From Hymenobacter perfusus (GTDB lineage: Bacteria; Bacteroidota; Bacteroidia; Cytophagales; Hymenobacteraceae): a stretch of DNA of 64,000 bases. The position numbers and the translations under genes were made by a program. This document shows positions 33,678 to 42,136 of this stretch, one piece after another (position 1 is the stretch's first letter; each line of letters opens with the position of its first letter). The notes under the pieces were generated by a model. That model saw nothing but the letters and a program-made list of their open reading frames with translations, did no database searches and had not been told where the DNA came from. The stretch spans positions 62,001 to 126,000 of the forward strand of contig NZ_RWIU01000002.1 in the NCBI RefSeq assembly GCF_003944765.1, written 5' to 3'.

Positions 33678-35840
33678 TTAGTTGAAGTTGGGCAGCAGGC
33701 GATATTTGCGGCCGTAATCCAGCATCTGTTGGGAGAAATCGGTCGGGTATTCCACCTTCACATCCGTGATTTTGCCGTCCTTGACCACGGGCACCAGCCG
33801 GGGCTGGATGAAGCCGGCGTAGGGCGCAATGTTGAGCTTCTGGTAACGGGCCAGCACTTCTTTGTGCAGCACGGGGTCCACCTTCACGCCGTAGGTTTCG
33901 ATGAGGGCCTTACCGGCGGCGTAGTCGCCCTCGCTGGTAATGCGCTGCAACTCCCGCAGCAGCTGCCCGAACAGGCCGCGCAGCTTCTCGTAGTCGTTCA
34001 CCCGGAAATAGGTGTTACCCTCGCGCGTCACGCGCTCAATCACCTTGTCCTTCTGGCCCTTCTCGAAGGCCCATTTGGCCACCATCTGGCGGTTGCGCAT
34101 GTGGGCTTCCTCCACGGTTTCGCCCAGCTTGAGGCGCACCAGCTGGGTCAGCAGGCCGTTGCGGATGTAGCTGTCGTACTCGGCCCGGGCCACCTCGCCG
34201 CCGGCCGGCAGCACACCTAATTGGGCCAGCTTGGCATCGGGGAGGTAGTACAGGGCCACCAGGTCGGCGCGGGCTTCTTCCAGGGCCGAGGCGTAGCTTT
34301 TCAGGGTTTCCTTGGGCGTGCCCACGCCCTTGTTGAGTTGGCCCGAAGCGTGCCCGATGACCTCGTGCATATCGGTGTGGAGCTTGCCGGCCAGGGCCGC
34401 GTACTGGCGGGCGCGCTGCTTCTCGGCGTCGTTGAAGGCAAACTCGTCCAGCATCCCGCCCGCGTCGGCGGCACTGTAGGCATCCACAATGTTGCCCAGG
34501 TTCACCGATTTCGAGCCGTGCTCCTTCCGGATCCAGCTGGCGTTGGGTAGGTTGATGCCGATGGGCGTGCTCGGGGCCGCGTCGCCGGCCTCTACCACGG
34601 TGGTAATCACCTTAGCCGTAATGCCGATGACGTTTTTCTTCCGGTGCTCGGGCTTGATGGGGGAGTTGTCCTCAAACCACTGGGCCTCGTCGCCGATGGC
34701 CTTGATGCGCTTGGTGGCTTCCACATCCTTGAACGACACCACCGACTCGTAGCTGGCGCGGTAGCCCAGCGGGTCGCCGTACACCTCAATAAAGCCGTTT
34801 ACCACGTCGGTAAGGCTCTGGGTATCGTGTACCCAGGCCACGTTGTACTCGTCCCACTTGCGCAGGTCGCCGGAGTGGTAAAACTGCACCAGCTTCTGCA
34901 GGGCCAGTTTCTGCTCGGGATTCTCGGCCACGGTAATGGCCTTTTCCAGCCAGAACACTACCTGCGTCAGGGCCTTGTCGTACATGCCTTCGGTCATCCA
35001 CTTGCGCTCCTGCACGCGGCCCTGGCGGTCTTTCACCAGCTTGGAGTTCAGGCCGTAGGATACCGGCTGCGGGTCCTTGGGGTTGATTTTCTTCTTGTAG
35101 AACGCCTCTACCTCGGCCTGGGTCAGGCCCTCGTAGAAGTTGCTAGCGGAAGTTTTTACTAAGTCCTTGCCAGCCTCTTGGTTTACGCGCTTGGGCGCCA
35201 CGTTCGGGTCGAACAGAATGGGCGTCATGGTGGCTAGAAACTTCGTCACCGATTCGCCCGGCTCCAAAGGCAGCTGCTTGGAGTCGGTGGCGAAAATCAG
35301 CTCCTTAAAGTAGGCTGGCGTGCACTCGGGCACAAACTTGCGGGTGCTGTAGTGGTGGTGAATGCCGTTGCTGAACCACACCCGCTTAGTGTAGGTGGCA
35401 AACCGGGTGGCCTGGTCAATCTGCTGCTGGTTGGTGCTGGCGGTGCGGCGTTCCTCGTTGGCTTTCCACACGGCGTCCAGCGTGCGGCGTACTCGTAGGT
35501 TATGCTTGTAGTTCTGGTCGTAAATAATGTCGCGCCCGCTCAGGGCCGCCTCGTAGAGGTAGTACAGCAGTTCTTTCTGCTGGGGCTCCAGCGCCTCAAA
35601 GCCCGGTACCTGGTAGCGCAGAATCCGCAGGTCGGCAAACTGCTCGGTCACTACCTGAAACGGCGGGGTGGGCGGGGTAACGGGCGCGGCTGGAGTAGTT
35701 GGGGTAGCTGGTTGCTGCGCGGCCTCGGGGGTAGTGGTGCTAACGGCCTCGGGGGCGGTGGTGCGGGTAGTGCTGGCGCAGCCGCCGCTCAATTGGGAAA
35801 CAACCAACAGGGCCGCCGCTGATAAACGGGTACGATTCAT
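33678..35840 (-). CDS. Dipeptidyl-peptidase III family (M49) lipoprotein
   Basis: 720 residues from ATG 35840 (MNRTRLSAAALLVVSQ). A lipobox LSGGC near residue 22 predicts a lipoprotein, and a Thr/Pro/Ala linker follows to about residue 60. The zinc motif is HEVIGH with the second motif EEARADLVALYYL, matching the HExxGH and EExRAE/D pattern of M49 metallopeptidases. These remove dipeptides from peptide N-termini. Length fits the family. Envelope anchoring is common in Bacteroidota members but unlike the cytosolic mammalian enzyme. menE lies 73 bases upstream on the same strand, with no clear functional link. Confidence 0.93.
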   Translation of the reverse strand: MNRTRLSAAALLVVSQLSGGCASTTRTTAPEAVSTTTPEAAQQPATPTTPAAPVTPPTPPFQVVTEQFADLRILRYQVPGFEALEPQQKELLYYLYEAALSGRDIIYDQNYKHNLRVRRTLDAVWKANEERRTASTNQQQIDQATRFATYTKRVWFSNGIHHHYSTRKFVPECTPAYFKELIFATDSKQLPLEPGESVTKFLATMTPILFDPNVAPKRVNQEAGKDLVKTSASNFYEGLTQAEVEAFYKKKINPKDPQPVSYGLNSKLVKDRQGRVQERKWMTEGMYDKALTQVVFWLEKAITVAENPEQKLALQKLVQFYHSGDLRKWDEYNVAWVHDTQSLTDVVNGFIEVYGDPLGYRASYESVVSFKDVEATKRIKAIGDEAQWFEDNSPIKPEHRKKNVIGITAKVITTVVEAGDAAPSTPIGINLPNASWIRKEHGSKSVNLGNIVDAYSAADAGGMLDEFAFNDAEKQRARQYAALAGKLHTDMHEVIGHASGQLNKGVGTPKETLKSYASALEEARADLVALYYLPDAKLAQLGVLPAGGEVARAEYDSYIRNGLLTQLVRLKLGETVEEAHMRNRQMVAKWAFEKGQKDKVIERVTREGNTYFRVNDYEKLRGLFGQLLRELQRITSEGDYAAGKALIETYGVKVDPVLHKEVLARYQKLNIAPYAGFIQPRLVPVVKDGKITDVKVEYPTDFSQQMLDYGRKYRLLPNFN

Positions 35841-35913
35841 GAAAGCAGAGCAAGGGGGAGAACTTGCACAAATCAACGGATAATTTCACATACCGAAGAG
35901 AATGGGTGAAATG

Positions 35914-37044
35914 TCATCCATTCACCCTCCGCAAGGTAGCGGGACGATCAAGCTTGCCTGAGGCGGTGGTGCGGAACTCGGGCACGAAGACGAGGGCGCG
36001 GGGCACTTCGTACTTGTCCAGGCGCTGGCTGAGCAGGGTTTGCAGGTGTTCCTGTTGGGTGATAGTCAGTTTGGGCCCTTCCAGAAAAGCCGTGACCTGC
36101 TCGCCCAGACGCTTGTCGGGGCGGCCGGCCACAAAGGCCCGGCGGCTCAGGTTCAGTTCAGTGAGGGCTACTTCCAGCACCTGTTCCACCTTTTCGGCCT
36201 GCACCTTCACGCCGCCCGTGTTTATCACGAAATCCACCCGGCCCAGCCACTCGAAGCTGCGGCCGTCCTCGGCCAGCGTAATCCGGTCGTTGGTGGTGAT
36301 GAGCTGGTTTTCGGTCACGTCGGCGCGCACCGTGAGGCAACCGCGCGCGTCCTGCGCTACCGTAATGCCAGGTAGCACCTGGTACGTATGCTGCACCGTG
36401 GGGCCGTTGAGGCGGCGCAGGGCAATGTGAGAGGCCGTTTCCGTCATGCCATACGTCACGTACACCGGCACCCGCAGCTGCTGAATCTCCTTTTCCAGAC
36501 TACGTTCCACGGCCGCGCCGCCCACCAGGATACCCTTCATGCGGTTCAGACGCGAGACGTGTCCGGCGGCCAGCACGGCCCGTACTTGCAGGGGCACAAA
36601 GGAGGTAAAATCGAAGTCGACGGCCTCCAGCACCAGGGCCAGCGGGTCGGCTTGGGGCTCCACGATGGTCAGGTGCATGCGCCGCTCCAGGCCGCGCACC
36701 AGCATCATCAGGCCGCCCACAAACTCGCAGTTCAGGCACACCAGCATCCGGTCGCCGGGGCCCAGGTCGAAGTAGTCGCCGGTGCGGCGGGCCGAGGCTT
36801 CCAGCTGCCGCCGTTTCAGCTGGATCAGCTGGGGCTGGCCGGTGGAGCCGGAGGTACGCAGCCCGAATTCCTGGGCCCCGTTCAACCACTGGCGCACGAA
36901 ATCCAGCACCCGGGCCTCGTAGCCGTTCAGATCCTGAGGGGCGCGGGCGGGGTACTGCTGAATATCGGCGTAGCGGAATTCGCGGCCGTTGAGCAGCAGA
37001 GAATCGGGCAGGAGCAGGTCGGCGGAAGCAGCGGGGTCAGGCAT
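35914..37044 (-). CDS. menE: o-Succinylbenzoate-CoA ligase
   Basis: 376 residues of the ANL adenylate-forming superfamily, short as is usual for MenE of Bacteroidota. The phosphate loop is TSGSTGQPQLIQLKRRQ, the adenylate-binding motif YGMTETASH, and the hinge and C-terminal motifs GRVDFVINTGGVKVQAEK and TASGKLDRP carry the catalytic lysine. It would activate o-succinylbenzoate for menaquinone synthesis. Assignment to MenE rests on length, motifs and the presence of menB, menD and menF 2-8 kb away. It is separated from those by small orphan genes. Confidence 0.87.
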   Translation of the reverse strand: MPDPAASADLLLPDSLLLNGREFRYADIQQYPARAPQDLNGYEARVLDFVRQWLNGAQEFGLRTSGSTGQPQLIQLKRRQLEASARRTGDYFDLGPGDRMLVCLNCEFVGGLMMLVRGLERRMHLTIVEPQADPLALVLEAVDFDFTSFVPLQVRAVLAAGHVSRLNRMKGILVGGAAVERSLEKEIQQLRVPVYVTYGMTETASHIALRRLNGPTVQHTYQVLPGITVAQDARGCLTVRADVTENQLITTNDRITLAEDGRSFEWLGRVDFVINTGGVKVQAEKVEQVLEVALTELNLSRRAFVAGRPDKRLGEQVTAFLEGPKLTITQQEHLQTLLSQRLDKYEVPRALVFVPEFRTTASGKLDRPATLRRVNG

Positions 37045-37134
37045 AGGAAAGCGGGAAAGAGCAACGATTTGACAGCAAGAACCGCAACTGCCTACGAATC
37101 TCCCGGCGGCCGAGGTGGAAAAATCTGCTCGGCC

Positions 37135-37164
37135 TTGACATTGAGGGGATTAAATCGGTAACTT
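37135..37164 (+). promoter_or_regulatory. Possible promoter of a small gene
   Basis: TTGACA (37135-37140) is followed after 18 bases by TAACTT (37159-37164), compatible with either a sigma-70-like or a weak Bacteroidota promoter. ATG of the 72-codon gene lies 28 bases further. Confidence 0.4.
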
Positions 37165-37191
37165 CCCAGAACACACCAACTCCCTCTGGCC

Positions 37192-37410
37192 ATGAACGTC
37201 TCAGCCCCCAGCCCCTTTGCCGGCTTCAAAACCTGCATCTTCCGCCGCTACCTCACGTTCCGGCAGCAGGTGGTAGCCTCGCCTGCCCATGAGACCCTGG
37301 AAGCTGCCCGCCGCGCCCGCAAGCAGCGCAAGAAACTAGCGAAGGACGAGCGGCTGCGCAACTTCTTCGGGTGGTGCGCCGGCTGCGAGGCCTATGGGTC
37401 GATATTTTAA
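37192..37410 (+). CDS. Small basic orphan protein
   Basis: 72 residues (MNVSAPSPFAGFKTCIFRRY). The middle is strongly basic (EAARRARKQRKKLAKDERLR) and helical; the end carries WCAGCEAYG. No family recognised. The first 30 residues faintly resemble the start of DUF805 proteins, but the similarity stops after TFR, so it may be a remnant or coincidence. A promoter-like sequence lies upstream, which favours a real gene. It converges on the DUF1266-like gene. Confidence 0.5.
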   Translation: MNVSAPSPFAGFKTCIFRRYLTFRQQVVASPAHETLEAARRARKQRKKLAKDERLRNFFGWCAGCEAYGSIF

Positions 37411-37472
37411 AACGGCTGGGGCCGGATAGTTGACAAGCTCATCGGAGGGGGCAGCGCGCGGGCGCCAGGCTA

Positions 37473-38186
37473 CTACCGGAGCGGGTAATCGTGCCAGGCC
37501 ACGTACCGCCACGGGCTGTCCGGCGACTTTACTAAGTACGCAACTATTTCTGCCAGGTCGCCGTGCGATTCACTCTCGGGTGACCACATCAGGCGGCCGG
37601 CCAGAAAGCTGGCGGCAAAGCTTTCCCACGAATCGAAGTCGCGCAAAGCCAGGCGGGTGGCGGCATCAATGAATGGCCAGGCCTGCTCCCAGGAGATATA
37701 GCCGTAATCGTAGGACCAGCGGGCCACGCATACTGAGCGGACATAATCCCAGGCCGCAATATTTTCAACCGTGCGCACAGCGGGTAAGGGGTGGGATTCA
37801 AACTGTCGATGCCAATGCAATGACTGCTGTTTGAGTTGAGCCTGGAATTTTTGGCGGTGGCCTTCCTGCTTCAGCCAGTTGAGAATACTGAGGGCCTGCT
37901 CGGTATCAGTAACTCCCCACCATTCTGCCATAGACGCCTTACGCTCAGCAAGCTCAGCCGGCTTGAGCTGGGCAAGGAGCGAAATGGGCACATCGGACCA
38001 AAAAAACAGCGGTAGCCCGCCTGCCATTCCCCTGATTTCGGTAGGAGTCAGGAGTTTGGTAGGAGCCGTAAGATCGTAGAAGCCCAGGTCGCGGGCTCCG
38101 TATATCCGTAGATTCGTTTTTTCGAGTGCTGCCGCCTGCCTACGCGCCGGGTTCAGGTCAAGGAGAAAATCGATAACGCGCTTCAT
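37473..38186 (-). CDS. DUF1266-like protein
   Basis: 237 residues, cytoplasmic. The pattern WWGVTDTEQALSILNWLKQ-EGHR near residue 88-110, then AWDYVRSVCVARWSYDYGYISWEQAW near 145-170 and SWESFAASFLAGRLMW near 187-202, fits DUF1266 (E. coli YbeR/YbeU type). The function of the family is unknown. It lies between a perfect terminator palindrome upstream and a short gap to the small basic gene, apparently monocistronic. Confidence 0.8.
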   Translation of the reverse strand: MKRVIDFLLDLNPARRQAAALEKTNLRIYGARDLGFYDLTAPTKLLTPTEIRGMAGGLPLFFWSDVPISLLAQLKPAELAERKASMAEWWGVTDTEQALSILNWLKQEGHRQKFQAQLKQQSLHWHRQFESHPLPAVRTVENIAAWDYVRSVCVARWSYDYGYISWEQAWPFIDAATRLALRDFDSWESFAASFLAGRLMWSPESESHGDLAEIVAYLVKSPDSPWRYVAWHDYPLR

Positions 38187-38284
38187 ACAATGATGGGGGT
38201 GAGTAGGGGTAGCATAGAAACTCCGCCGTGCTGGCTCCGCGCACTGGCGCCATACGCAGAAGCGGTAATACTACGAAAACAAAA

Positions 38285-38308
38285 AGACCGGCCTACGTAG
38301 GCCGGTCT
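38285..38308 (-). terminator. Terminator of the DUF6370-like gene
   Basis: A perfect 24-base palindrome centred on TACGTA (AGACCGGCC/GGCCGGTCT arms) followed by TTTTTGTTTT on the minus strand, 39 bases beyond the stop at 38347. The stretch 38187-38346 holds nothing else. Confidence 0.8.
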
Positions 38309-38346
38309 GCGTGGATAGCTAGGCGGGGTGCGAAAAAGCTGCGTGG

Positions 38347-38706
38347 TTATTTGACTGCTGTAGGTTCAGGAAGGAGCCGAAAATAAGAGGCTACGAACCG
38401 GTTGTTCACTACCTGGCCCTGTACTTCGGCCCGCCGGACAGCCTGGCAGAAGCCGTCCTTGGCGTGGGCGTCGCCGTGGGAATCGATGGTGGTACCGTCC
38501 ACGAAATAGGCGTGGCCGCCGAAGCGCACGGCCAAGTCGCAGCTTTTGCCGGGCAGCCCCAGGCGGCACTGGCCACAGGAAGCTTCTACCACCTGCACGG
38601 GTTTGGCCGGATCGAGAACGGCTGGCGCTACGGTGGCTGGCGCGGCCGACTGTGCCCGGGCCGCGGAGAAAGCAAAAAAAGCGAGCAGCAGCAGCAACAG
38701 TTTCAT
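38347..38706 (-). CDS. DUF6370-like small secreted protein
   Basis: 119 residues from ATG 38706 (MKLLLLLLAFFAFSAARAQ, signal peptide). The mature part has VEASCGQCRLGLPGKSCDLAV, AYFVDGTTID, SHGDAHAKDGFC and RFVASYFRLLP. I associate this pattern with DUF6370. Two CxxC-like cysteines plus a conserved HGDAHAKDGFC stretch suggest a metal site or disulfides in the periplasm. It is flanked by terminators on both sides. Function unknown. Confidence 0.75.
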   Translation of the reverse strand: MKLLLLLLAFFAFSAARAQSAAPATVAPAVLDPAKPVQVVEASCGQCRLGLPGKSCDLAVRFGGHAYFVDGTTIDSHGDAHAKDGFCQAVRRAEVQGQVVNNRFVASYFRLLPEPTAVK

Positions 38707-38776
38707 AGGAGAGCGGCAATAAAGTAAGGAGAATCCGGCCGCAAGGTAAGACCAAACGAACAACCCACCGTACGCA

Positions 38777-38810
38777 AAACAGCCCGCCCCAAAGCCGGAG
38801 CGGGCTGTTT
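38777..38810 (-). terminator. Terminator after menB
   Basis: AAACAGCCCGC (38777-38787) pairs with GCGGGCTGTTT (38800-38810) around a 12-base loop. T-runs on both sides make it potentially bidirectional. It lies 26 bases beyond the menB stop at 38836. Confidence 0.75.
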
Positions 38811-38835
38811 TCATTATCAAAATGCAGCCGTAGCG

Positions 38836-39660
38836 TTACGGGAACTTGGGATACTTCGAGAAGTCGGGCTGGCGCTTCTCCACGAAGGCGTTACGGCCCT
38901 CTTTGGCTTCCTCCGAGAGGTAATAGAGCAGCGTGGCGTTGCCGGCCAGCTCCTGAATCCCGGCCTGTCCGTCGAGTTCGGCATTGAAGCTGGATTTGAG
39001 CATGCGCAGCGCCAGCGGGCTTTTCTGCAGGATTTTGTGGCACCAGGCCACGGTGGTTTCTTCCAGCTTGTCCAGCGGCACTACTTTGTTCACGAGGCCC
39101 ATATCGAGGGCTTCCTGCGCATCGTACTGGTCGCAGAGGAACCAGATTTCGCGGGCCTTCTTCTGGCCCACTACGCGAGCGAGGTAAGAAGCGCCGAAGC
39201 CGCCATCAAACGAACCCACATTCGGGCCGGTCTGGCCGAAGCGGGCGTTATCGGCGGCAATGCTCAGGTCGCAGACTACGTGTAGCACGTGGCCGCCCCC
39301 GATGGCCCAACCGGCCACCATGGCTACCACCGGCTTCGGGATGGAGCGGATGATTTTCTGGAGCTCCAGCACGTTCAGGCGGGGCACGGTGTCCTCGCCC
39401 ACGTAGCCGCCGTGGCCGCGTACGCTCTGGTCGCCGCCCGAGCAGAACGCCTTACCACCCTCACCGGTGAGGATGATAACGCCGATGTCGGTGCGGTCCT
39501 GGCAGATGCGCATGGCCTCAATCATCTCCTGCACCGTGAGGGGCGTGAAGGCGTTGTGCACCTGCGGGCGGTTGATGCTGATTTTGGCGATGCCGCCGTG
39601 CTGGGTGAAGAGGATTTCGCGGAACTCCTTAATCGGAGTCCAGGTAAGTTGGTCTGACAT
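38836..39660 (-). CDS. menB: 1,4-Dihydroxy-2-naphthoyl-CoA synthase
   Basis: 274 residues from ATG 39660 ([17 protein letters not shown]). A crotonase-fold enzyme with [15 protein letters not shown] (oxyanion region), [20 protein letters not shown] and the MenB-specific [20 protein letters not shown]. It closes the second ring of menaquinone from o-succinylbenzoyl-CoA. Length and motifs are canonical. It follows menD on the minus strand after a 115-base gap filled with a 37-base-arm inverted repeat. Confidence 0.97.
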   Translation of the reverse strand: MSDQLTWTPIKEFREILFTQHGGIAKISINRPQVHNAFTPLTVQEMIEAMRICQDRTDIGVIILTGEGGKAFCSGGDQSVRGHGGYVGEDTVPRLNVLELQKIIRSIPKPVVAMVAGWAIGGGHVLHVVCDLSIAADNARFGQTGPNVGSFDGGFGASYLARVVGQKKAREIWFLCDQYDAQEALDMGLVNKVVPLDKLEETTVAWCHKILQKSPLALRMLKSSFNAELDGQAGIQELAGNATLLYYLSEEAKEGRNAFVEKRQPDFSKYPKFP

Positions 39661-39677
39661 AGAATGAACGGGTTTCT

Positions 39678-39769
39678 GCGCCTTCTGCGAAAACACTGCG
39701 CCCTCTGCGGGCTAAAAGACGTAACAACGACATAGCCCGCAGAGGGCGCAGTGTTTTCGCAGAAGGCGC
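39678..39769. repeat. Perfect 37-base inverted repeat between menD and menB
   Basis: Arms at 39678-39714 and 39733-39769 are exactly complementary around an 18-base loop. The motif GCGCCTTCTGCGAAAACAC also contains internal near-repeats (CTTCTGCG, CTCTGCG). It begins 17 bases beyond the menB start and ends 6 bases before the menD stop. Confidence 0.92.
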
Positions 39770-39775
39770 GGTGGG

Positions 39776-41695
39776 CTAGTGTGAAAAAGAAGTGCGGACC
39801 AGGGCCCGGTAGTGTTCAAAGAATTCGGCGTTGGTGGGGCTGTCGGTGGTGATTTCCAGCAGCGCCGCGCCGGTTTCGGCTGCAAAGAAAACCGGTAGCG
39901 CCGACTCTAGTTCAGCAAATGTGGAAACAGCGAAGTAGCGCAGCCCAAAATCCCGGGCCGTATTCTCGGCGCGCAGCGGCTGCCGCGTCTCGAAGAACTC
40001 CTCCAGCTCCGGCTGCTGGCGCGGCCCGTCAATCAGCCGGAAAATGCCGCCGGCGTGGTTGTTGAGCAGCACCACGCGCAGGTTGGGCGTGGGGTAGTTG
40101 TGCCAGAAAGCGTTGCGGTCATAGAAAAAAGCCACGTCGCCGGTAAGCAACACCACGGGCCGTTCGGGGCGGGCCAGGGCCGCGCCCACGGCCGTGCTGG
40201 TGCAGCCATCAATGCCGCTGGTGCCCCGGTTGGCAAACACTTCTACCGTGCGGCCGGCTGGCACGCCCAGAATGTTGGCGTAGCGCACGGCCATGCTGTT
40301 GGCCAGGTGCAGGGCCGCGCCATCGGGCAGGTGCTGCAACGCCTGGTAAATGGCCGTAAACTCGTTGAAGGGCTGCGTGGGCTGCTGCATAAACTCCTGC
40401 AGAAACCCGTTAGCCCAGTTTTCAGCGGCCAGCCAGGGCTTGAGGTAAGCGGCTTTTGCCGTAGCTTCGGTATTGGTAAGCTGGGCGGTGCTGGGCCAAG
40501 TCAGGCGGGGCGTACCGGATGCTACGCGGGTAGCATCCGCCCGGGCAATAATGGATGGCTCGAAGGGTTCGAATCCCTGCGGCTCCACGGAATCTGTGGG
40601 ACCAACTGGAATCGAACCAGCAATTAGTTGTGAAGTAGAGGTAGGCGCACCCACGCTCAACTCGTCAAAGAAACCAGCCGGTTCCATCCGCACAATCTTG
40701 GTCAGGGACTGAAACGTATCGGCTACGGCGCCGGCGGCCTGAATGTGCCAGTGCTGGGCTGGCTGAGCATTGCGCAGGTAGAGCTTCAGGGCTTTGGAAA
40801 TCAACGACTGGCCGAAAGTGATGAGCAACTCCGGCTTCAGGGCTTCTTTCAGGCCCGGCTCCGGCACGGCCATAAACACATCCTGGCGGCCCAGGGGGCG
40901 GTTGCGCTGGTCGTAGCTGGCGGCGGCGGGCAGGTGCAGGTTGGCAATCAGGTCGCTCACCACCGGCACTTGGTAGGCGGCGGCAAACCGGCGCACCGCC
41001 AGTAGCAAAGCCGCATCGTAGTGGTGCTGGCCCGCCACCACCAGCACCCGGCTGGTGCTGCGGATGGCATCCTGCAACTCCTGCAGAACGGCGGCCGACA
41101 GCTGGGGGCGGCCGGGTAGCTCCCGGGTTACGCGCACCGGGCCAAACTGCAGCTCCTCGCCCTGCTTGGGGTAGAAAGGCTCCCGCAGCGGTACGTTTAC
41201 TTGCACGGGTCCGGCCGGAAATTGCTCGGCCAGTCCAACGGCTTCCGACACCAGCCGCGTAGCGTGCCACTGCGCATCGGGGTGGGAGGTATCGGTGGGG
41301 AAGGTGAACGAGCCTTTGGCGTGGGCCCCGTACAAATCAGCCTGCCGGATGGTCTGGCCATCGAGCTGGTCGATCCACTCCGGAGGGCGGTCGGCCGTGA
41401 AAACTACCAGCGGAATCTGCTGAAAATAGGCTTCTGCTACGGCCGGGGCATAGTTCAGCCCGGCCGTACCGGAGGTGCACACCAGCGCCACCGCTCGGCG
41501 CTGGGTCTGGGCCAGTCCCAGGCCAATGAAAGCCGCCGCGCGCTCATCGGGCACGGTGCGCACCGTAATGGCCGGGTGGCGGGCAAAGGCAATGGTGAGG
41601 GGCGCGCAGCGGGAGCCCGGCGAGAGTACCACGTCGGTAATGCCCAGCTGGGCGCAGATTTCGGGGATATTGTGAACAGCTTGGAGAGAGGCCAT
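39776..41695 (-). CDS. menD: MenD: SEPHCHC synthase
   Basis: 639 residues, about 60-80 longer than typical MenD. The thiamine enzyme adds succinic semialdehyde to isochorismate. Visible segments are VVLSPGSRCAPLTIAFARHP, PDERAAAFIGLGLAQ (activating Glu) and the ThDP motif GDVAFFYDRNAF...VVLLNNHAGG. The extra length lies around residues 345-410 (SVGAPTSTSQLIAGS... to ...PSTAQLTNTEAT), between EPAGFFDEL and YLKPWLAAE. It is encoded by DNA with tRNA-like hairpins (see 40516-40620). The reading frame stays open, so the enzyme may tolerate a loop there. It lies between a 108-residue gene and menB. Confidence 0.95.
   Translation of the reverse strand: MASLQAVHNIPEICAQLGITDVVLSPGSRCAPLTIAFARHPAITVRTVPDERAAAFIGLGLAQTQRRAVALVCTSGTAGLNYAPAVAEAYFQQIPLVVFTADRPPEWIDQLDGQTIRQADLYGAHAKGSFTFPTDTSHPDAQWHATRLVSEAVGLAEQFPAGPVQVNVPLREPFYPKQGEELQFGPVRVTRELPGRPQLSAAVLQELQDAIRSTSRVLVVAGQHHYDAALLLAVRRFAAAYQVPVVSDLIANLHLPAAASYDQRNRPLGRQDVFMAVPEPGLKEALKPELLITFGQSLISKALKLYLRNAQPAQHWHIQAAGAVADTFQSLTKIVRMEPAGFFDELSVGAPTSTSQLIAGSIPVGPTDSVEPQGFEPFEPSIIARADATRVASGTPRLTWPSTAQLTNTEATAKAAYLKPWLAAENWANGFLQEFMQQPTQPFNEFTAIYQALQHLPDGAALHLANSMAVRYANILGVPAGRTVEVFANRGTSGIDGCTSTAVGAALARPERPVVLLTGDVAFFYDRNAFWHNYPTPNLRVVLLNNHAGGIFRLIDGPRQQPELEEFFETRQPLRAENTARDFGLRYFAVSTFAELESALPVFFAAETGAALLEITTDSPTNAEFFEHYRALVRTSFSH
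40516..40620. other. tRNA 3'-end-like hairpins inside menD
   Basis: Three hairpins are packed here. 40516-40539 is a perfect 10-bp stem with loop GCGG. 40564-40578 reads AGGG-TTCGAAT-CCCT on the plus strand, the T-arm form of a tRNA, followed by GCGGCTCCAC. 40606-40620 reads CTGG-TTCGATT-CCAG on the minus strand, followed there by TTGGTCCCACA, another tRNA-like end in opposite orientation. No complete tRNA can be folded, because the matching 5' acceptor and anticodon parts are absent on either strand. Confidence 0.6.
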
Positions 41696-41768
41696 AGGGG
41701 AGAAAGGAGCACGAAGCCAAAGCCGGATACGTTGGAACGGCTGAAGGGGAGGGGCCGGCAGCGGGAAG

Positions 41769-42095
41769 TTAGAGTTGAATGTCTTCAGGATTCACCCCGA
41801 CTTCGCGCATGATGTTGCCGGCTACATCGTACAGGAAATCCCGCTCCTCAGTATCAAAGTCATCCGTATCCCACTCCTCCAGGTACGACTGCGCCGCCGC
41901 CGTCAACTCCGGGCTGCCCGGTTTGGCTGTGGATAGCGCCGCCTGCAGATGCCGCACGAAACCGGTAACAGCGCCCTGCATTTCCTCCTGGACATCCGCA
42001 TCGGAAGGGCGCAGCCCCCGCGCGTCCCAGCCTTCCGCCGGAAAATTAGTACGGGTGACGTAGGTTTCGAGCTGGTGGTGAAGGGCAGTAGCCAT
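41769..42095 (-). CDS. Small acidic protein, DUF4844-like
   Basis: 108 residues (MATALHHQLETYVTRTNFPAEGW). All-helical and acidic, with EEWDTDDFDTEERDFLYDVAGNI near residues 72-95, which resembles DUF4844; the assignment is tentative. It lies between menF and menD on the same strand. It begins 41 bases after the menF stop and ends 73 bases before menD, so it is probably cotranscribed. A run of (CATT)5 lies five bases upstream of its start codon. Confidence 0.7.
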   Translation of the reverse strand: MATALHHQLETYVTRTNFPAEGWDARGLRPSDADVQEEMQGAVTGFVRHLQAALSTAKPGSPELTAAAQSYLEEWDTDDFDTEERDFLYDVAGNIMREVGVNPEDIQL

Positions 42096-42100
42096 GGCGG

Positions 42101-42120
42101 AATGAATGAATGAATGAATG
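42101..42120. repeat. AATG tetranucleotide repeat, five units
   Basis: (AATG)5 on the plus strand, read as (CATT)5 on the coding strand of the small gene whose ATG is at 42095. It occupies the ribosome-binding region, where a change in copy number by slippage would alter spacing. Confidence 0.85.
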
Positions 42121-42136
42121 AGTACTATTGATTGGG

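Noticed and set aside
40561-40590. A complete tRNA gene in menD
   Set aside because: Only the T-arm and acceptor-like tail can be formed. No D-arm, anticodon arm or matching 5' acceptor strand is found within 90 bases on either strand.
40473-40712. Plus-strand frame with SNPCGS and GPTGIEPA-type peptides
   Set aside because: Such peptides are the known translation of tRNA ends on both strands. The frame runs antisense to menD, so it is treated as evidence for tRNA-like DNA, not as a gene.
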